This document shows positions 21,454 to 33,422 of a stretch of DNA of 64,000 nt, piece by piece. A model generated the notes under the pieces. It was not told the DNA's origin, made no database searches, and saw nothing but the letters and a program-made list of their open reading frames with translations. How positions within the stretch are numbered: position 1 is the first letter of the stretch; every line of letters begins with the position of its first letter. This stretch comes from Hericium rajendrae (Eukaryota > Basidiomycota > Agaricomycetes > Russulales > Hericiaceae). The DNA is taken from positions 2,170,001 to 2,234,000 of the forward strand of contig CM065881.1 in the NCBI GenBank assembly GCA_033439255.1, given 5' to 3'. The translations under genes were made by a program, and so were the position numbers.

Positions 21454-23236
21454 ATGGATAATCATCCGATTTCGAGGTTCGTATACACAGCCAGACATCT
21501 CTCGCTGCTACGCGACCATTCCGACAGACGTCTTCTTTCATAGTCCACAGGAGTTTTGGTTAGAATGTATTCAGCCAAGGGTCGCTCACATCCAGAGCGT
21601 GCGCTCTCTCGACAAGTCCAACGGTGTGGCACGCGCCCACAGGATGATAGAGGATGAATTGGCGGCCATACAATTAGCCACGTGCGCCCTCCGTACCGAG
21701 CTCAATGCCCTGGTCCCAGTGTGTCGCCTCCCATCGGAACTCCTCGGCCGCATTTTCTTATTTTGCGCAGACATGTTCCCTCCGCGGATGGATGGCAGGG
21801 CACCGATAGAAGGGCGCCTTGGCTGGTTACAGGTGACCCACGTTTGCAAATATTGGCGAGAAGCTGCGCTGCGCTATCCTCATCTCTGGACAAACATCCG
21901 CGATGGGCTCAATGCACCTTGGTTGAAAGCGGTGCTTGAACGAGCAAAATCGGCTCCAATCTCTATCGGTTTTGGACCTGCTGCCGCCGCGGCCCACGGG
22001 GAAGATATTTCCAGCCACCTGTCCCACACCCGCGAGATTTTCCTTTGCGCGGAGGACGCGGAAAGCTTGGTACCCACCTTGAAATCAATACTGCCGCTTT
22101 CAGCCAACATTCTGGAGCATCTGTGCTTGAACCACCTCGACTCCACAGATCTTTGGCTACCCAACCACGTATTCCAGGGCCATGCACCTGCACTTCAATC
22201 CATTGATCTTTGCAATGTTCATATTCCGTGGTCGGCGCCGATTCTCAGCAACGTGACAAATCTGAAGGTCGTCCTCAATGATTTCGATTTCGACAGGGAG
22301 TTTGTGACCCCAACCTCGAAGGAGATTGCATCTGCCATGTCGTCGTTCGGTCAATTGCTGGACGCACTTCGTAGAATGCCAGCCCTCGAGACGCTGAAAC
22401 TATCGGAATGTCTGCCTCTCAGACCTGAAGATTCCGTCGAGGAAAGTGTTGTGGATTTGCCGTGTCTGAAGACGTTCAAGCTGACAGCCACAACGAAGCG
22501 GACCTCTGACCTTCTGAAATGCCTCCAGCTGCCTTCCACCTGCAATTTAGCTCTGGTTTGCACCCAGGATTTCGAACCCCAATCGGCCGCCGAAGTGGTC
22601 TCCTTTTTCCGCGCGCATGTGGACAAAGAGCAGGCTCCGCTGCTTTCCCTGGCGCTGGAAGTCAGTGGTTCAGACTTCCGGGTCCATACATCGCGCCTAC
22701 GGTCTGACGAAGAGACGAAGCTCTCGTATTCCCTTCAACTTCCTCATCCACAGGATCCAGGAGCGTCCGGTCCTCGGCTTTCTCCACGAGGGTCGCAGGC
22801 TACCATAACCACATTGTGCCGCGAACTCCCGATAGATGGTATCCATCAACTCAGCCTCAGCTATCTCGACTGGAAACCACAAGAGTGGGTTGACGTCTTG
22901 GGGCGATGCAGAGGGGTTCACGATGTCCAATTTAGCGACCGCTATCCCGTGGTGTTAGGGTTTTGCGCGGCATTGGCCATGCACATCGATGAAAAAGGGA
23001 CGCCTTTCCTTTCAAATTTGAGCCGTCTCGCACTGGACGGCGTGCAGTTCACCGGAAGCAGCCCATCCACGCAGGCTACATTCTACCAAGGCTGCTTGGG
23101 GCGGCTGGTCGTGCGCCAGAAGGAGAGGCCCATCCGGACAGTCGTCATCAAATGGGCTAGTCCCAGCAAACACTTCATAACAAGCCTGCAGGAGATCGTG
23201 CCGGAGGTGGAATTGGTGGGACGGGCGAAGCCTTGA
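21454..23236 (+). CDS. F-box protein (subtype A), 571 aa, intact
   Basis: Two exons, 21454-21476 and 21544-23236. The long frame alone has no ATG before codon 64 of the spliced protein. A short first exon (MDNHPIS) joined in phase 2 restores SPQEFW, exactly as in the gene at 33.9 kb, and this decides the start. The F-box-like domain is at about 67-126 (CRLPSELLGRIFLFC, WLQVTHVCKYWREAA, PHLWTNI). It is followed by the family landmarks HIPWSAPILSNVTNL, LRRMPALETLKL and CRGVHDVQF. It is the best intact reference for the broken copies at 0-0.9 and 24.3 kb. The inferred role is SCF substrate adaptor. Confidence 0.85.
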
Positions 23237-24276
23237 TGAAGCCCTCTCTCTTGTTGAATTATAAGTGAGAGGGATGATAAAGAAGCACCAAATAGGAATG
23301 CAGATGAGCTTTGGTACATTTATGTGAACCTAGGTGGGACTGGTTGGACTGTGTTTGTAGTTGAATCTTAGGTTTGGAGGGCCTGAAATAGGGAAGCGAT
23401 TGGATTATCTCATAACGGTATGAACATGGCCCTTAGTCGCAAGACGAAACCTGCTCGGTTAGGACTGAGTGATCGGATACTAACTGGCCACCGCGTCGCC
23501 AGCCTAGTCTATTCAAAGATATCGATGTTGGTTAGATCTCGAAGAGGCTTCTGGCAAACACCAGTCCGAGCGATTAGGAGAGGGGGAAACCTAGCAAAAC
23601 GCTACCATTTAGACTGGACGTCGACAGCAATGACTAACACTTGCCGACAGAAAAGATTACATCGTAGAATCTATTCTTCACGGATCGAAGAGAGTTGAAA
23701 ATAATCAAATGGAAGTCCCCTCGACAAACGCGAATTAGAATCGCGTCCACGTGGCTAGACGCTGCAGTCATGTGCGCTCGCCACAGACGCGCACCATCAA
23801 TGCATCACGATCTAACTTTTAAGGCAGCGTCGCGTCGCGAGACTGTTGCCACTGATGTCCCGACTGGAGTCGCTGTTCACGCGAGAGCACTGGCATTCAA
23901 ATTTCGTTTTATGCTCGTTGGGTTACACCTACGCCTACATTGTTGTTTCTCCTCGTGCTCTCAGACCGCCGGTACTAAGAGATACGGTAGCAGTATTTAG
24001 TTCAGAGGGTGCGTCTGGCAGCAAAGGTGAGTCTTTCGTCTCGATGGTTAAATGCCACTTCGAGTCTGACTGCGATCCATTTCATGAGTTTCTCAGGATC
24101 CTGTCATCTTGTATCGGTCACGACTTCTTGGATTATCTGAACGTTGAACTTGAGATTGACACGTAATCCAGGCTTTCGAAGTTTGTGCTTTTTTGCTCGC
24201 TTCACTGGTATTGATTGCACTGAGACGTCTATCTGTAACTCACCAGATTTCAAGCCCAGATTTTCTCACATCTGGA
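23237..24276. other. Intergenic, no gene seen
   Basis: Short frames only. A TGAACGTTGAACTTGA motif at 24,138-24,153 lies 124 bp upstream of the pseudogene start. Confidence 0.45.
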
Positions 24277-25948
24277 ATGGACTCTCAACGATCCCCCGAG
24301 GCAGTTGCTCACGATCATCAGGCAATGAGCAGCGGATTGGTAGCCAATGCGGACGTGTCCTATGCAACGGGCACCGAAGGCAATGCCTTGAACCCAACCT
24401 GTCGTCTTCCCCCCGGAGTTCTTGCTGATATCTTTCTCTCCTGTGCCGACATGTTCCCCCCGCAGATGGATTGGGGCATACTAGGCTGGCTAATAATAAC
24501 CCACGTATGCAAATATTGGCGCAACGGGGCGTTGTACTATCCTCATCTATAGACGTATATTGGAGATGGATTGACCGAATCATGGCTCAAGATGATGCTC
24601 GCACGAGCTAAGTCGGCCCCTCTCTCAATCAAGCTTTCGCGCTCAGCCGTGGCTACGTACAGTGAAGAAATCTCCGAGCACGTCTCCCACATCCGCGCCC
24701 TCCACCTTCTGGCATGTGATCCAGAAGACTGGACACTGGACACAGACACACCATCCATGCTGACGTCCCCAAGCAGCGATTTGCAATTTTTCAGATTGCA
24801 AGGTACTGGCCTCTCGGATTCACGGCTACCTGAACATATATTCCAGGACCATGCCCCCCAGCTCCGCTCCTTCGTTTTGCTTGACGTCCGTATTCCGTGG
24901 TCCGCTCCGATCCTTGCAAACCTGACACACCTTGTGATCTCCACCCTTAGCTTCCCTGGCACATACAGAGCAATAGTCCCAACCAACGACGGTTTTTCCA
25001 GGACATCATTCGACCAGTTCCTCAGCGCGCTGCGCAGAATGCCCGCCCTCGAAACACTCGACCTTGCGCGCTCTACTCCCCCCAGGTCCAGACCTTTCAC
25101 CACCGACGACATCGTAGATCTACCGTCTCTCAAGATTTTGAAGCTAGCAGCCAGCACAATCCAATGTGCCGACATGCTCAAATGCATCAGAATCCCCTCC
25201 TCCTGTAGCCTTACTCTGACGTGCCTCGGCGACAGAGAGATACAGACGTTCACCGAAGGCGGCGAGGCCCAATTCATCGCCGAATTTGTCTCCTTTTTGC
25301 ACGCGCGCGCAAATAGAGAGCATGCCCGCGTACAGTCGCTGGAGCTCCAAGTCTATGTCCCACATCTTATCTTCCATATCTCGATGGCCGGAAATGACGA
25401 TGACGAGCTGGTGCACACCCTCAAACTCCCACATTTACAGGATCCAGGGGACACCCTCCCGAAGCCTTATTCGAGCGAACCGTCCGACATCATAGCTACC
25501 GTGTGCCATGGATTCCCGATAGAAAGTTTCCGCGACCTCATTATCGGGCCTATCGCACAGAAATGCCTCGATTGGACACCACACGACTGGATCAACGTTT
25601 TCGGGAGGTGCAGGGCGGTCGAAGAAGTCCGGTTCATTGGAGACCATACCCTAACAGAGACGTTCTGTGCGGCACTCACCATGTGCGTTTCCCAGGAGCG
25701 CGCTTCCGAGGGAACGGCATTTCTTGAAAATATGCGCCGTCTCAGCCTCGAGAACATCAATTCACCTCACGACTTCCGCAGGAATAAGGCTACGGGGGAC
25801 GCGTTTTACGACGCCATCTTGGAGCGTCTGGACGCGCGTCAGAAGTTTTAGAACGGTGCAGACAATCCACATGAAGTGGAGGGGCATGAATGACAAGTTC
25901 GTTTCAGTGCTGGAGAAGATCGTGTCAGAAGTCGAGTGGGTTGAGTAG
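24277..25948 (+). pseudogene. F-box pseudogene (subtype A)
   Basis: The sequence is colinear with the intact gene at 21.5-23.2 kb over its whole length (CRLPPGVLADIFLSC, THVCKYWRN, RIPWSAPILANLTHL, LRRMPALETLDL, CRAVEEVRF). Two lesions break it. First, an in-frame TAG at 24550-24552 falls where paralogues have the Trp of PHLWTNI (TGG to TAG). Second, a one-base shift at about 25,845-25,851 puts a stop after ARQKF, while the family C-terminus (VSVLEKIVSEVEWVE) continues in the next frame to 25948. The N-terminal QEFW exon is also not recognisable. Most of the frame is still open, so inactivation looks recent; an internal start could still yield an LRR-only fragment. Confidence 0.85.
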
Positions 25949-26686
25949 GGCAAGAGTACTTTACGGTCGCACAACGGTCACAGTATGATATTCATACCGG
26001 ACAATAATTCTACCGTTCCGAAAGTTCCTACCATTGTGTATCTTGGCATGAACGATTCCGACGAGAACGACGAAGAGTAGAAGAGCAGCCAGTATTCATC
26101 GTGTCAGTTCGCACATCCCATGGGAGACGATAGACGCCATGTAGGCACTCTTACACCCCAGAGCTAAGGCAGTACGAGGCCTTCAAATCCCTCAAGATCG
26201 CAATCGCACTCAACCCCACACATATAAAACAGCGCCAAACGGCATAGATTTAAGCAGTTGACTGCAACAAAATGTAAATCTAGAATTCAAACGCAGGCAA
26301 CACGCAACACCGAGCGGGTATCAACGCAATGTGGCTCGTTAGCGCACAGACGGTGCCAGACCGGCACCAAGCAAATTTTGAAACAAAGGATGAGGTGGGG
26401 TGGTGATGCAAAGGGAAGGGAGGGGCGCACGCGCCCTCCGCCCCGGGGCCCGCACGGTTAAGTGAACAAAGCCGGACAAGAAGCAAACACGATGGACACG
26501 TCCACAGGGGAAACAAAGGAGACGATACACTGCATATCACGCGGCGATAGGCAGGGTTCGAAGGACGAGAGGAGAGACTAGAGACGAGGGAGAAAGAAGG
26601 AATACAGTTGCGATATTTCGATTCGTTCGTGTCTCCGCGGCGTCGACCTGGACGGCGGAGGCACAGTTACCAGAGGGCCGTCCAGT
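25949..26686. other. Intergenic, no gene seen
   Basis: This holds the 3' ends of the pseudogene (plus) and the membrane protein (minus). No supported coding sequence. Confidence 0.5.
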
Positions 26687-28761
26687 TTAGATGCCGTCGT
26701 ACGCGTCCTCGGGGTCAAAGACCGTCGTGGCCGTTGACACCGGCCGCTTCTCCTGCTGCTGCATCATTGCCGGCCGGGGCTGCGCGACCGCCTCAATCGG
26801 CGCGCCTGCAAGCGGGCTCTTCGCCGCGGGGCCCGCACCCACGTCGCCGAACTCCGTGCGGAACGGCGACGGGCTGGCTGTGACGCTCTGCGGAACGGGG
26901 AAGTTGTACGACACGGGCGAGAAGCCGCGCTCCTGCACAGTGATTTCGGGAAGGACTGGCGGCCCTGAGTAGTTGCGCATGTGGCCGGCGCCGGCGGGCG
27001 GGTGCGGGAACTCGAGCTCTTGTGCGTCGTCGTCCATGTCGGCATCCGTGACGGGGTCACCGGCGTTGCTCTTCGTGCGCGCGTGGCCGTAGGGCTCGGG
27101 GTCGGCGAAGGGCGAGACGGACTGCGCGCGAGCATTGGCAGCCTGGGCGTGCGGGTTGCCGGCCATGAGGCCAGCCGGCATCGGGAGTGGCTCGTCGTCG
27201 TCGGACATCGCGTGCGGATCTTCGTTGACGGCGCGGAGAGTAGGAGCAGGCATGGGAACGGGAGTACCAAGCTTGCGCGAAATCTCTGCGTACTGGGCGG
27301 CCTGGAAGGGCGACACACTAGAGCGGCTGAGGTCAACGTAGTGGGCTTCGTCGTCCATGTCGGGATGGGCGGGAGTAACCGAGGTGATCGGGTTGAAGAA
27401 AGAGGTGCCCTGCATAGAGTTCTGGCGCGTGACATAGGGCTGCGAGGGCTGGCGCGTGACCGCAGCCTGGGGGAAGGCAACATCGTCGAAGCCAGCTGTG
27501 TCGGGGCCAGGAGAAGGAAGCGTCTCCTGAGCGTAGGGCGAAACGAATGGGTTCGCAGAAGTGGCGGTAATGGGGCTCATCCCGGGGGACGTGATATATT
27601 CGCCAGGCATGAAGGATCCAAAGCTGCTGTGACCTGGGCCGCCGTATTCGCCGCCCTGCTGGTTGCCGTATCCGTTGTTGTTATATTGCGTGGTACCATA
27701 TGTGGGTTGACGTTGGAGCGTGCCGGGCATATTGTTGAGCCTGCGCTCGATCATGGTGGGTGGACGCGGAGAGCTCCCGTCACCTCGGTTGAGCGTCGCG
27801 GCGCGCATCATCGGAGGCGGGAAAGTGGGTTCGTCGCCGATCATCGAAGACTGGCGACGCGCATCACCGGCATTCCAGACAACAGGATCTTCCTCCTCGT
27901 GCCTACGGCGGCACTTGCGCTGGGGCAAAATCAGCCTGACGTCAATGTGATTCCTCACGCAGACGACTTACCAGGAAGTAGATGAGGCCAACAGCGAGAC
28001 CGATAGCACCGATGATCGCGGCAACCACGCCACCGACGATCACACCTGTGCTAGATCCGCCCGAGGGACTGGCCGACGCGCTCGGGCTGGCTGATGCAGA
28101 GGCGAGACCAAAGGCATTGGCACTGGCACCACCAACGGACTGCACAAACGTCTGTGTCACAACAGGCGTGGACTTAACAGGTGTGACCTGTATGGCCAGA
28201 CACGAGCTGTCAGAGAGGCTAAATATAAATCCGTGGTGTGTGCTCACGCTTCGAGGCGACGATGTTGCGGAAGTTTGAGCGGCGGGCGCACTCGTGGGAG
28301 ACGCGTTGGTCGGAGTATTGGACGTCGCGGGCGTGAGAGACGACGAAGACAACCCATTGCTGCTGCTCTGAGCAAGCGGCGGCTGAGACGTGGCTGGAAT
28401 GCGATCAGCATCAACCCATTCCCACCGATATCGGGAACATACCTGGAGCTGCAGCAGACGTTGCAGGAGTCGACGGCGTGGCCGGCTGATTCGACGCTGG
28501 GCTGGCGGGCGTGTTTGAAACCGGAGGGTTAGAAATGGCGGATGGTTTTGGATTCGCAGTTGCGGGTGAAGTATTGGCAGGTGGGATAATGGGACTCGGG
28601 TTGGCCAAAGGGGCAGTAGTGGTAGCTGCGCCACCATCTGGACCATCAAACACTGCAGTCGGGCTAAACCTAGGGAGCAGATAGCGAGGCATGTTCGCGT
28701 TGAGATCCCTGTTCACCTGGCGATGGAAGCTCCGTTTGCGGAGCTGGGAGTGTTGAGACAT
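26687..28761 (-). CDS. Single-pass membrane protein, Mid2-like wall-sensor architecture
   Basis: Four exons (28443-28761, 28248-28393, 27972-28187, 26687-27919) encode 637 aa. Residues 1 to about 200 are extremely Ser/Thr/Pro/Ala-rich, as in heavily O-mannosylated ectodomains. One transmembrane helix lies at about 203-227 (GVIVGGVVAAIIGAIGLAVGLIYF), followed by a stop-transfer RKCRRR. A long, disordered cytosolic tail has many acidic and PP-rich stretches and ends in FDPEDAYDGI. No cleaved signal peptide is evident at the N-terminus (MSQHSQLRKRSF). The layout resembles fungal cell-wall stress sensors of the Mid2/Wsc type, but there is no WSC Cys domain, so a sensor role is inference from architecture only. 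Splicing between exons 3 and 4 places the basic stop-transfer directly after the helix. Confidence 0.8.
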
Positions 28762-30581
28762 GACAAGATACGAATACTGGAGAAGTAAAGACGGACGCAA
28801 AAAAGAGTGTGGGGTAGAAACGAATGACTGAGACGACTACAACGACGACGAAGAGACCGTCCTCGACGTCTTGATGATAGTTTCGCGCAGGAACGAAAAT
28901 CACTTGGCCACCCTGTTACTCCCGGTGACACAAGTCACCGTCACGCGGCCCTGATGCTCTGGACTCTTGCAATTGGATCGTTCCTGATGAAAACGACAAC
29001 ACCCGGAACTCCGCAAGAGGTTATGTTTGTTTTCTTTGTTCCGCTGTTGTGCCGAGGCCAAGTGCTCGTGGTCAGTATCCTCTGTCAGCATTTCCAGCCA
29101 TCGATACGACGCGCAGACAAATAATTTGTGACAGTGCAAGCGAAGCTCGATGCCGCTCGACGCGTCTGCAGGCTCGAAACGCGGGGCAGCTCCGAGCCCA
29201 AGGACATACACATATTTCCCGTGATGTGCCTTGTCTGTCGCAACCTCTGGTAAGGTGAGTGCCCCAAGAGCTCCGTGTTTTGGCCTTTCCTCCCGGTGCA
29301 TTGAAGGAGTGCTGGCTCGTTGCTGTTCAGTGCTGGACAAACAATTTACTATCTAGGGTACCTTTCACGACGTGCCACAGAGCGTGCGTATTGTTCGATC
29401 AAGGTGAAGTGCAATCTGCTGGCTTGTTCAAGATCTCACTGACGGATGGTCACCCCAGTACTCTCTAAGGCATGGCCGTGTCTGGTGAAGGTCAAGCCTG
29501 ACTCTGAGCGGGACACCATTGCAAGCCTGGTTGAAGATGGCTCAGCATAAATCAATCGAAGGACATCGTCGGCTACCATTTTCAAGCCACGAATCACCTT
29601 CTTGAACGAGGAATCGTGAGGCATGAGTAAGTATGCGTATGTACGTCACGCTAACTCATCACTGTTGCCAGCATCTTCGACCATCCCCAGAAGTCTTGGA
29701 GCTTTTGTGGATGTCCATGGATACATATTCTGAGCAGCTACTCATTATTTTCTCGAACGTTTCCACCTCTTGAAGGTTGTTTTCATTCCTGTGAGGCGCG
29801 GTGAAGACATTGAAATTTACACCTCAAGACCTAACCCCAAACTATGGTTGTGTGTGAGTGCAGGCAGCAGTCCACTTCCCGTTTGACATTCATTTCGACA
29901 TTTTGACCTCTGTGCATTGACGGGAGGGAAGCATTTTCAGCTTGACGACCAGCCACGAGGAGCCCCTCGATTTTCTGGTTGGCGCGCAGTGGTGATTAAT
30001 GAAGCTTGAAGGCGCAATCGCGATGGCCTCAATTTCGTTGGAAGTTGGACGAATCAAAAATCCATTTCACTCAAGCAGCCTCCAGCCTCTTCAATCCTCA
30101 ATTATTGACTGAAGAGCCTCTCGAACCTTCGTATGTCTCGCTATGGAATGCCGTAAAGGGTTTATCAAACTCGCCACAACGGTTGCGAAGGCACATGTGG
30201 GGGCTTCGGGGCTTCGGGTCAGGGGATTCACTCGCAAGAAGTTCCCGCGTCGATCGTCCTCCTGAACACGCTCCCTCATCAAGCAAGCATCGACAGTCAT
30301 CGACTGTCAGGTCCTGATCGATGATCTTCAAACAGAAACGCACTGTCTAAGTTTAACGGCCATCAGACGCTCTATCGCCTCCATCAATCAGGCCCTCGAA
30401 CCGCCAAGCTTGAAGCTGCCACCGTACATGTGTAAACTCACATGCCCGACCGGCGGGCGTCTTCTAAGGTCGTCATTACGACCAACCACCCCCGTCTTTG
30501 CCTTGCTTCCTTGTTGCCATGAGATGAGTTCGTGTTCTCAGCCCTTTGAGACGGCACTTTCGCCCTTCAACACCTTCCTCT
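28762..30581. other. Long intergenic region, no supported gene
   Basis: A minus-strand frame at 28900-29301 has an ATG and about 130 codons but no domain or splice support. The remainder has only short frames. It serves as promoter space for the two divergent membrane-protein genes. Confidence 0.4.
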
Positions 30582-31565
30582 ATGCCGCATGCTGCCAGTG
30601 GGCCATTCCGAAAATTTCCTTGCGGCTTTCTGTCTTTCGCATTGATACTTGCCAGTCATAATGCTCGTGTGCATGCACAGGTCGTCGTTACCTTCGAGAA
30701 CACTGATCCGCGCATCACCTGGACGCCATTCATTTGCGACAACAGCACATCCAGTGCGCTCACAGCCTGCAGTGGCGGATGGTGAGTGCGCCATCCATCA
30801 CACAGCCCCGCCAGATCTGTCGCCGCGTCTAGATTCTGACTTGTCCCTATGCCGCGATGCCCCTCCAGGGCGATCCTCCCGCTCGCAGGCGCATCAAGCG
30901 GCACCGTCACGTCGACCCTCGGCCCGGCCGGCGACAATCCCCTCCTCCCACAGCTCTTCCTCGCGCTGCGCGGGACCTCGCTCGTCCTCACCACCTCATC
31001 GCGCTCAAACGCCACCGCGAACGTCACGCTCTCCGCCGCGAGCGGCCTTTCAATCACGACGCTCGTTGACTCCGCCGCGGGGCGCGTGTCCGCGGTCGGC
31101 CTCCCGTCCGACGAGGACATCGCGCTCGCGGTCACGTACGTCCCGCGCGCGGACGGCGCGCCCGCACGGCTCGACATCGACGCGGTCACCGTGTTCGCGG
31201 CGAACAGCAGGTGAGCCACTGCGTTCTTACGCGCGCAGATCCTGATGCCGCGCAGCGAGACCGTCTTGTCGCCGACACCGACGCCCACGGCGAGCGCACT
31301 GCCCTCGTTCGTGTTTCCTTCGCAGACGGGCACGCCGGCTCCTGCGCACCGCGCGCTGGCGCAGCCTGCGGGGACGATCGTCGGTGAGGCGCTTGCAGGA
31401 TTCTTTGGCCTGGTGCTTATCGCTGCTGCCGTGTTCGCGGTGTTCCAATGGCGCAAGGGGCGGTGGAAAAGTATGGGTGATGTCTTCGAGATGAGGGGCC
31501 GGGAGAGGCAGGCGCCGGACGAGACTGCACAGGTGCCAGGACGGGCTGACTTTGAGGGTTCATAA
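30582..31565 (+). CDS. Type I single-pass membrane protein of unknown function, 283 aa
   Basis: Three exons, 30582-30781, 30869-31210 and 31256-31565. The second acceptor is chosen at 31255 because the earlier AG at 31239 gives an immediate stop. A signal peptide covers about residues 1-33 (FLSFALILA core). A beta-rich ectodomain follows (VTFENTDPRITWTPFIC through LAVTYVPRADG) with two or three Cys and N-glycosylation sites. A Ser/Thr/Pro-rich stalk leads to one transmembrane helix at about 222-246 (GFFGLVLIAAAVFAVFQW). The basic cytosolic tail is about 37 residues. This architecture is frequent among basidiomycete lineage-specific surface proteins. I do not recognise the family. It is divergent from the sensor-like gene at 26.7-28.8 kb. 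Confidence 0.75.
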
Positions 31566-31807
31566 GGTTGTATCTTATAGTTGTGTTATTAACCTATAGG
31601 TTTATATTATACTACTGCTACTATATTTCTGCTTGCTGGGCTGATGTATCGTCAGTAACAACCTCTTCGGAGAACTTCACAAATTCCAGGGCACGTGGGT
31701 GAGCTGTTCAACATGAGAAAGCATGAGAGGCAATGCGACACACAATCATGGACAGGTCCCAGGGGCACCGAGCTGAATTGGAGCTTGATTTGGGAGATTC
31801 TATCATG

Positions 31808-31829
31808 TTTTTTTTTTTTTTTTTTTTTT
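31808..31829. repeat. 22-base T run (poly-A on the minus strand)
   Basis: An uninterrupted homopolymer lies 24 bp beyond the stop codon of the minus-strand F-box gene. Read in the gene's orientation it is a poly(A) tract just after the coding end. Confidence 0.9.
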
Positions 31830-31853
31830 AACAAGTGCTATTTACAAACATGC

Positions 31854-33422
31854 TTAATTCTCTCCATAGCGACCTTCACATCCGTCCCACTCGACCTGGC
31901 AAGCCTGCCTCAGCTTCGCCACCCATTGCTTCCAGATATCGCACCCCTGGATGTGCAACATAATCGGTGGCTGCTTGGCCATCCCGCGCAGCGCGATCCA
32001 CTCCGCCAGGACGTAATAGAGCACTCGCCCTCGCCGTCTGTCGACATAATCATCCCCGAAGTCAACACTCGTGAACTCCGCCGAGCGCAGGCTCGGGAGC
32101 AGCTGTCCCTCCGCCGTTTTATCCTCGACGAGCGCCAAGCAGAACGACAAAGCGTATTGGCGAGTAAGGTGGATGTCCTCCATCGCGCTGCATCGTTTGA
32201 ACAGATGGATCCATGTCTCCGGCAGCCACCTAGGGCCATAGTCACAAACCGAAAAGGCACGGACGGTGTCGGGGAACGCGTGGCATAGGGCATCGAGCGA
32301 CCCGGGAGAGCCCAGGGTAAAGGGAATCCGGACACGGCACCTCTGCTCCGTTATCCCAGCGTTGCATCCGGACCGGAGCTCGATATCGAAGGTATGCAGG
32401 AGATGCCGGTCGTCCTCTGCTATGCATTCCGTCAAGAGAGTGTCGCACGATAACGGGACCTTTGTACTCTTCAGCAAACGAAGGCAGTCCTCGATTGCCC
32501 CTGTCAGGTCCAGGTTCCTCAAACAAGGCAGAACAACAATGCGATCATGCGCAAGCTCAGATCCAGAGCGAGGTGGAACTGCGTTGCATAGATGCAGTGT
32601 CTCCAGCGAAGGCATACGCTCGAGTGCACATAGAAGCTGCTCGAATGGAGAGGCGACGGAGGAAGAATAGTGTGTGGGAAGTGGCCTTGCAGGTGGCTGA
32701 TCTGGCGAAAGTACGACGTGCAACGAGGTAAGGCCATAGAGGATTGGAGCCGACCATGGGATCCAGACATCATAGAGCGCGATGTGGCGAAGTCGAGATG
32801 ACTGCTCTAGAAAATCAAGAGGTAGGATGAAGCTCTGATATGGGCGGCCCAAGTATCGCAGACTAAGAGATTCCAGGAGGGGAGAGCGTGTCATTAACGA
32901 GCCGAAGATATATTCCGCTCTGTTTGGGTCCAGTTCTTGAAGGCTAAGCAAACGTATCCGGGAGACATGTGGGCGGATTTGTAGCTCTTCGTATGCTTTC
33001 AGCATGGAACCGTAGTACGATATGGGCAATGCCTTTGAGCGTGTCAGCATCAATTCTTGCAAATGTGACCGACGGCCAGAACGGATGTTGCTCCATAGAC
33101 AGGCATCTTGCAGAGCTACTTCACGCCAATGCCGACAGACATGGGTCACTGTGATCCAACTCCAACCAAGGGAAGAATACCAAAAACTCGAGTGATAATG
33201 AGTTCCGAGTCGATCCTCAATCATGACGAAGTAGAAAACGAAAGCCAAGATTTCGACAGGTAGGCGAGAGATGAGGGCGAGAGTATTCTGCCGCGTGCGC
33301 AGAGCGTATATCGCATCGTCGTGTTTGGAAGTCATTTTGTAGCCGGGCCAGTTGGCCCAGGCGAAGAGAGAAGACTTGTAAATGTTGGCAATTGCGGCGA
33401 CTGATGCTCGCTGCGGAAGCAT
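31854..33422 (-). CDS. F-box protein (subtype A, divergent), 522 aa
   Basis: One open frame from an ATG at 33422, with an alternative ATG at 33335. The F-box-like domain is at about 51-113 (ISRLPVEILAFVFYF, WSWITVTHVCRHWREVALQDACLWSNI). It has the family landmarks WIPWSAPILYGLTSL, LERMPSLETLHL and CSAMEDIHL. The C-terminus ends after WDGCEGRYGEN, lacking the acidic tail of the neighbour at 33.9 kb. It has no QEFW leader, so its N-terminus differs from the other subtype A genes. The gene is intronless and followed closely by a 22-base A tract (sense strand), which raises the possibility of an RNA-mediated origin. The inferred role is SCF substrate adaptor. Confidence 0.83.
   Translation of the reverse strand: MLPQRASVAAIANIYKSSLFAWANWPGYKMTSKHDDAIYALRTRQNTLALISRLPVEILAFVFYFVMIEDRLGTHYHSSFWYSSLGWSWITVTHVCRHWREVALQDACLWSNIRSGRRSHLQELMLTRSKALPISYYGSMLKAYEELQIRPHVSRIRLLSLQELDPNRAEYIFGSLMTRSPLLESLSLRYLGRPYQSFILPLDFLEQSSRLRHIALYDVWIPWSAPILYGLTSLHVVLSPDQPPARPLPTHYSSSVASPFEQLLCALERMPSLETLHLCNAVPPRSGSELAHDRIVVLPCLRNLDLTGAIEDCLRLLKSTKVPLSCDTLLTECIAEDDRHLLHTFDIELRSGCNAGITEQRCRVRIPFTLGSPGSLDALCHAFPDTVRAFSVCDYGPRWLPETWIHLFKRCSAMEDIHLTRQYALSFCLALVEDKTAEGQLLPSLRSAEFTSVDFGDDYVDRRRGRVLYYVLAEWIALRGMAKQPPIMLHIQGCDIWKQWVAKLRQACQVEWDGCEGRYGEN

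Noticed and set aside
26981-27985. 334-codon plus-strand frame over the sensor-like gene
   Set aside because: Shadow of the minus-strand exon, which joins in phase to a transmembrane exon and a Ser/Thr-rich exon.
28900-29301. Minus-strand frame with an internal HCHKLFVCASYRWLEML suggestive of a BTB-like strand
   Set aside because: Similarity is too weak, the rest has no BTB pattern, and the upstream start is not ATG until 29301.
30656-31456. 266-codon minus-strand frame over the 283-aa membrane protein
   Set aside because: The plus strand gives signal peptide, ectodomain, stalk and transmembrane helix with two good introns; the minus frame has no features.
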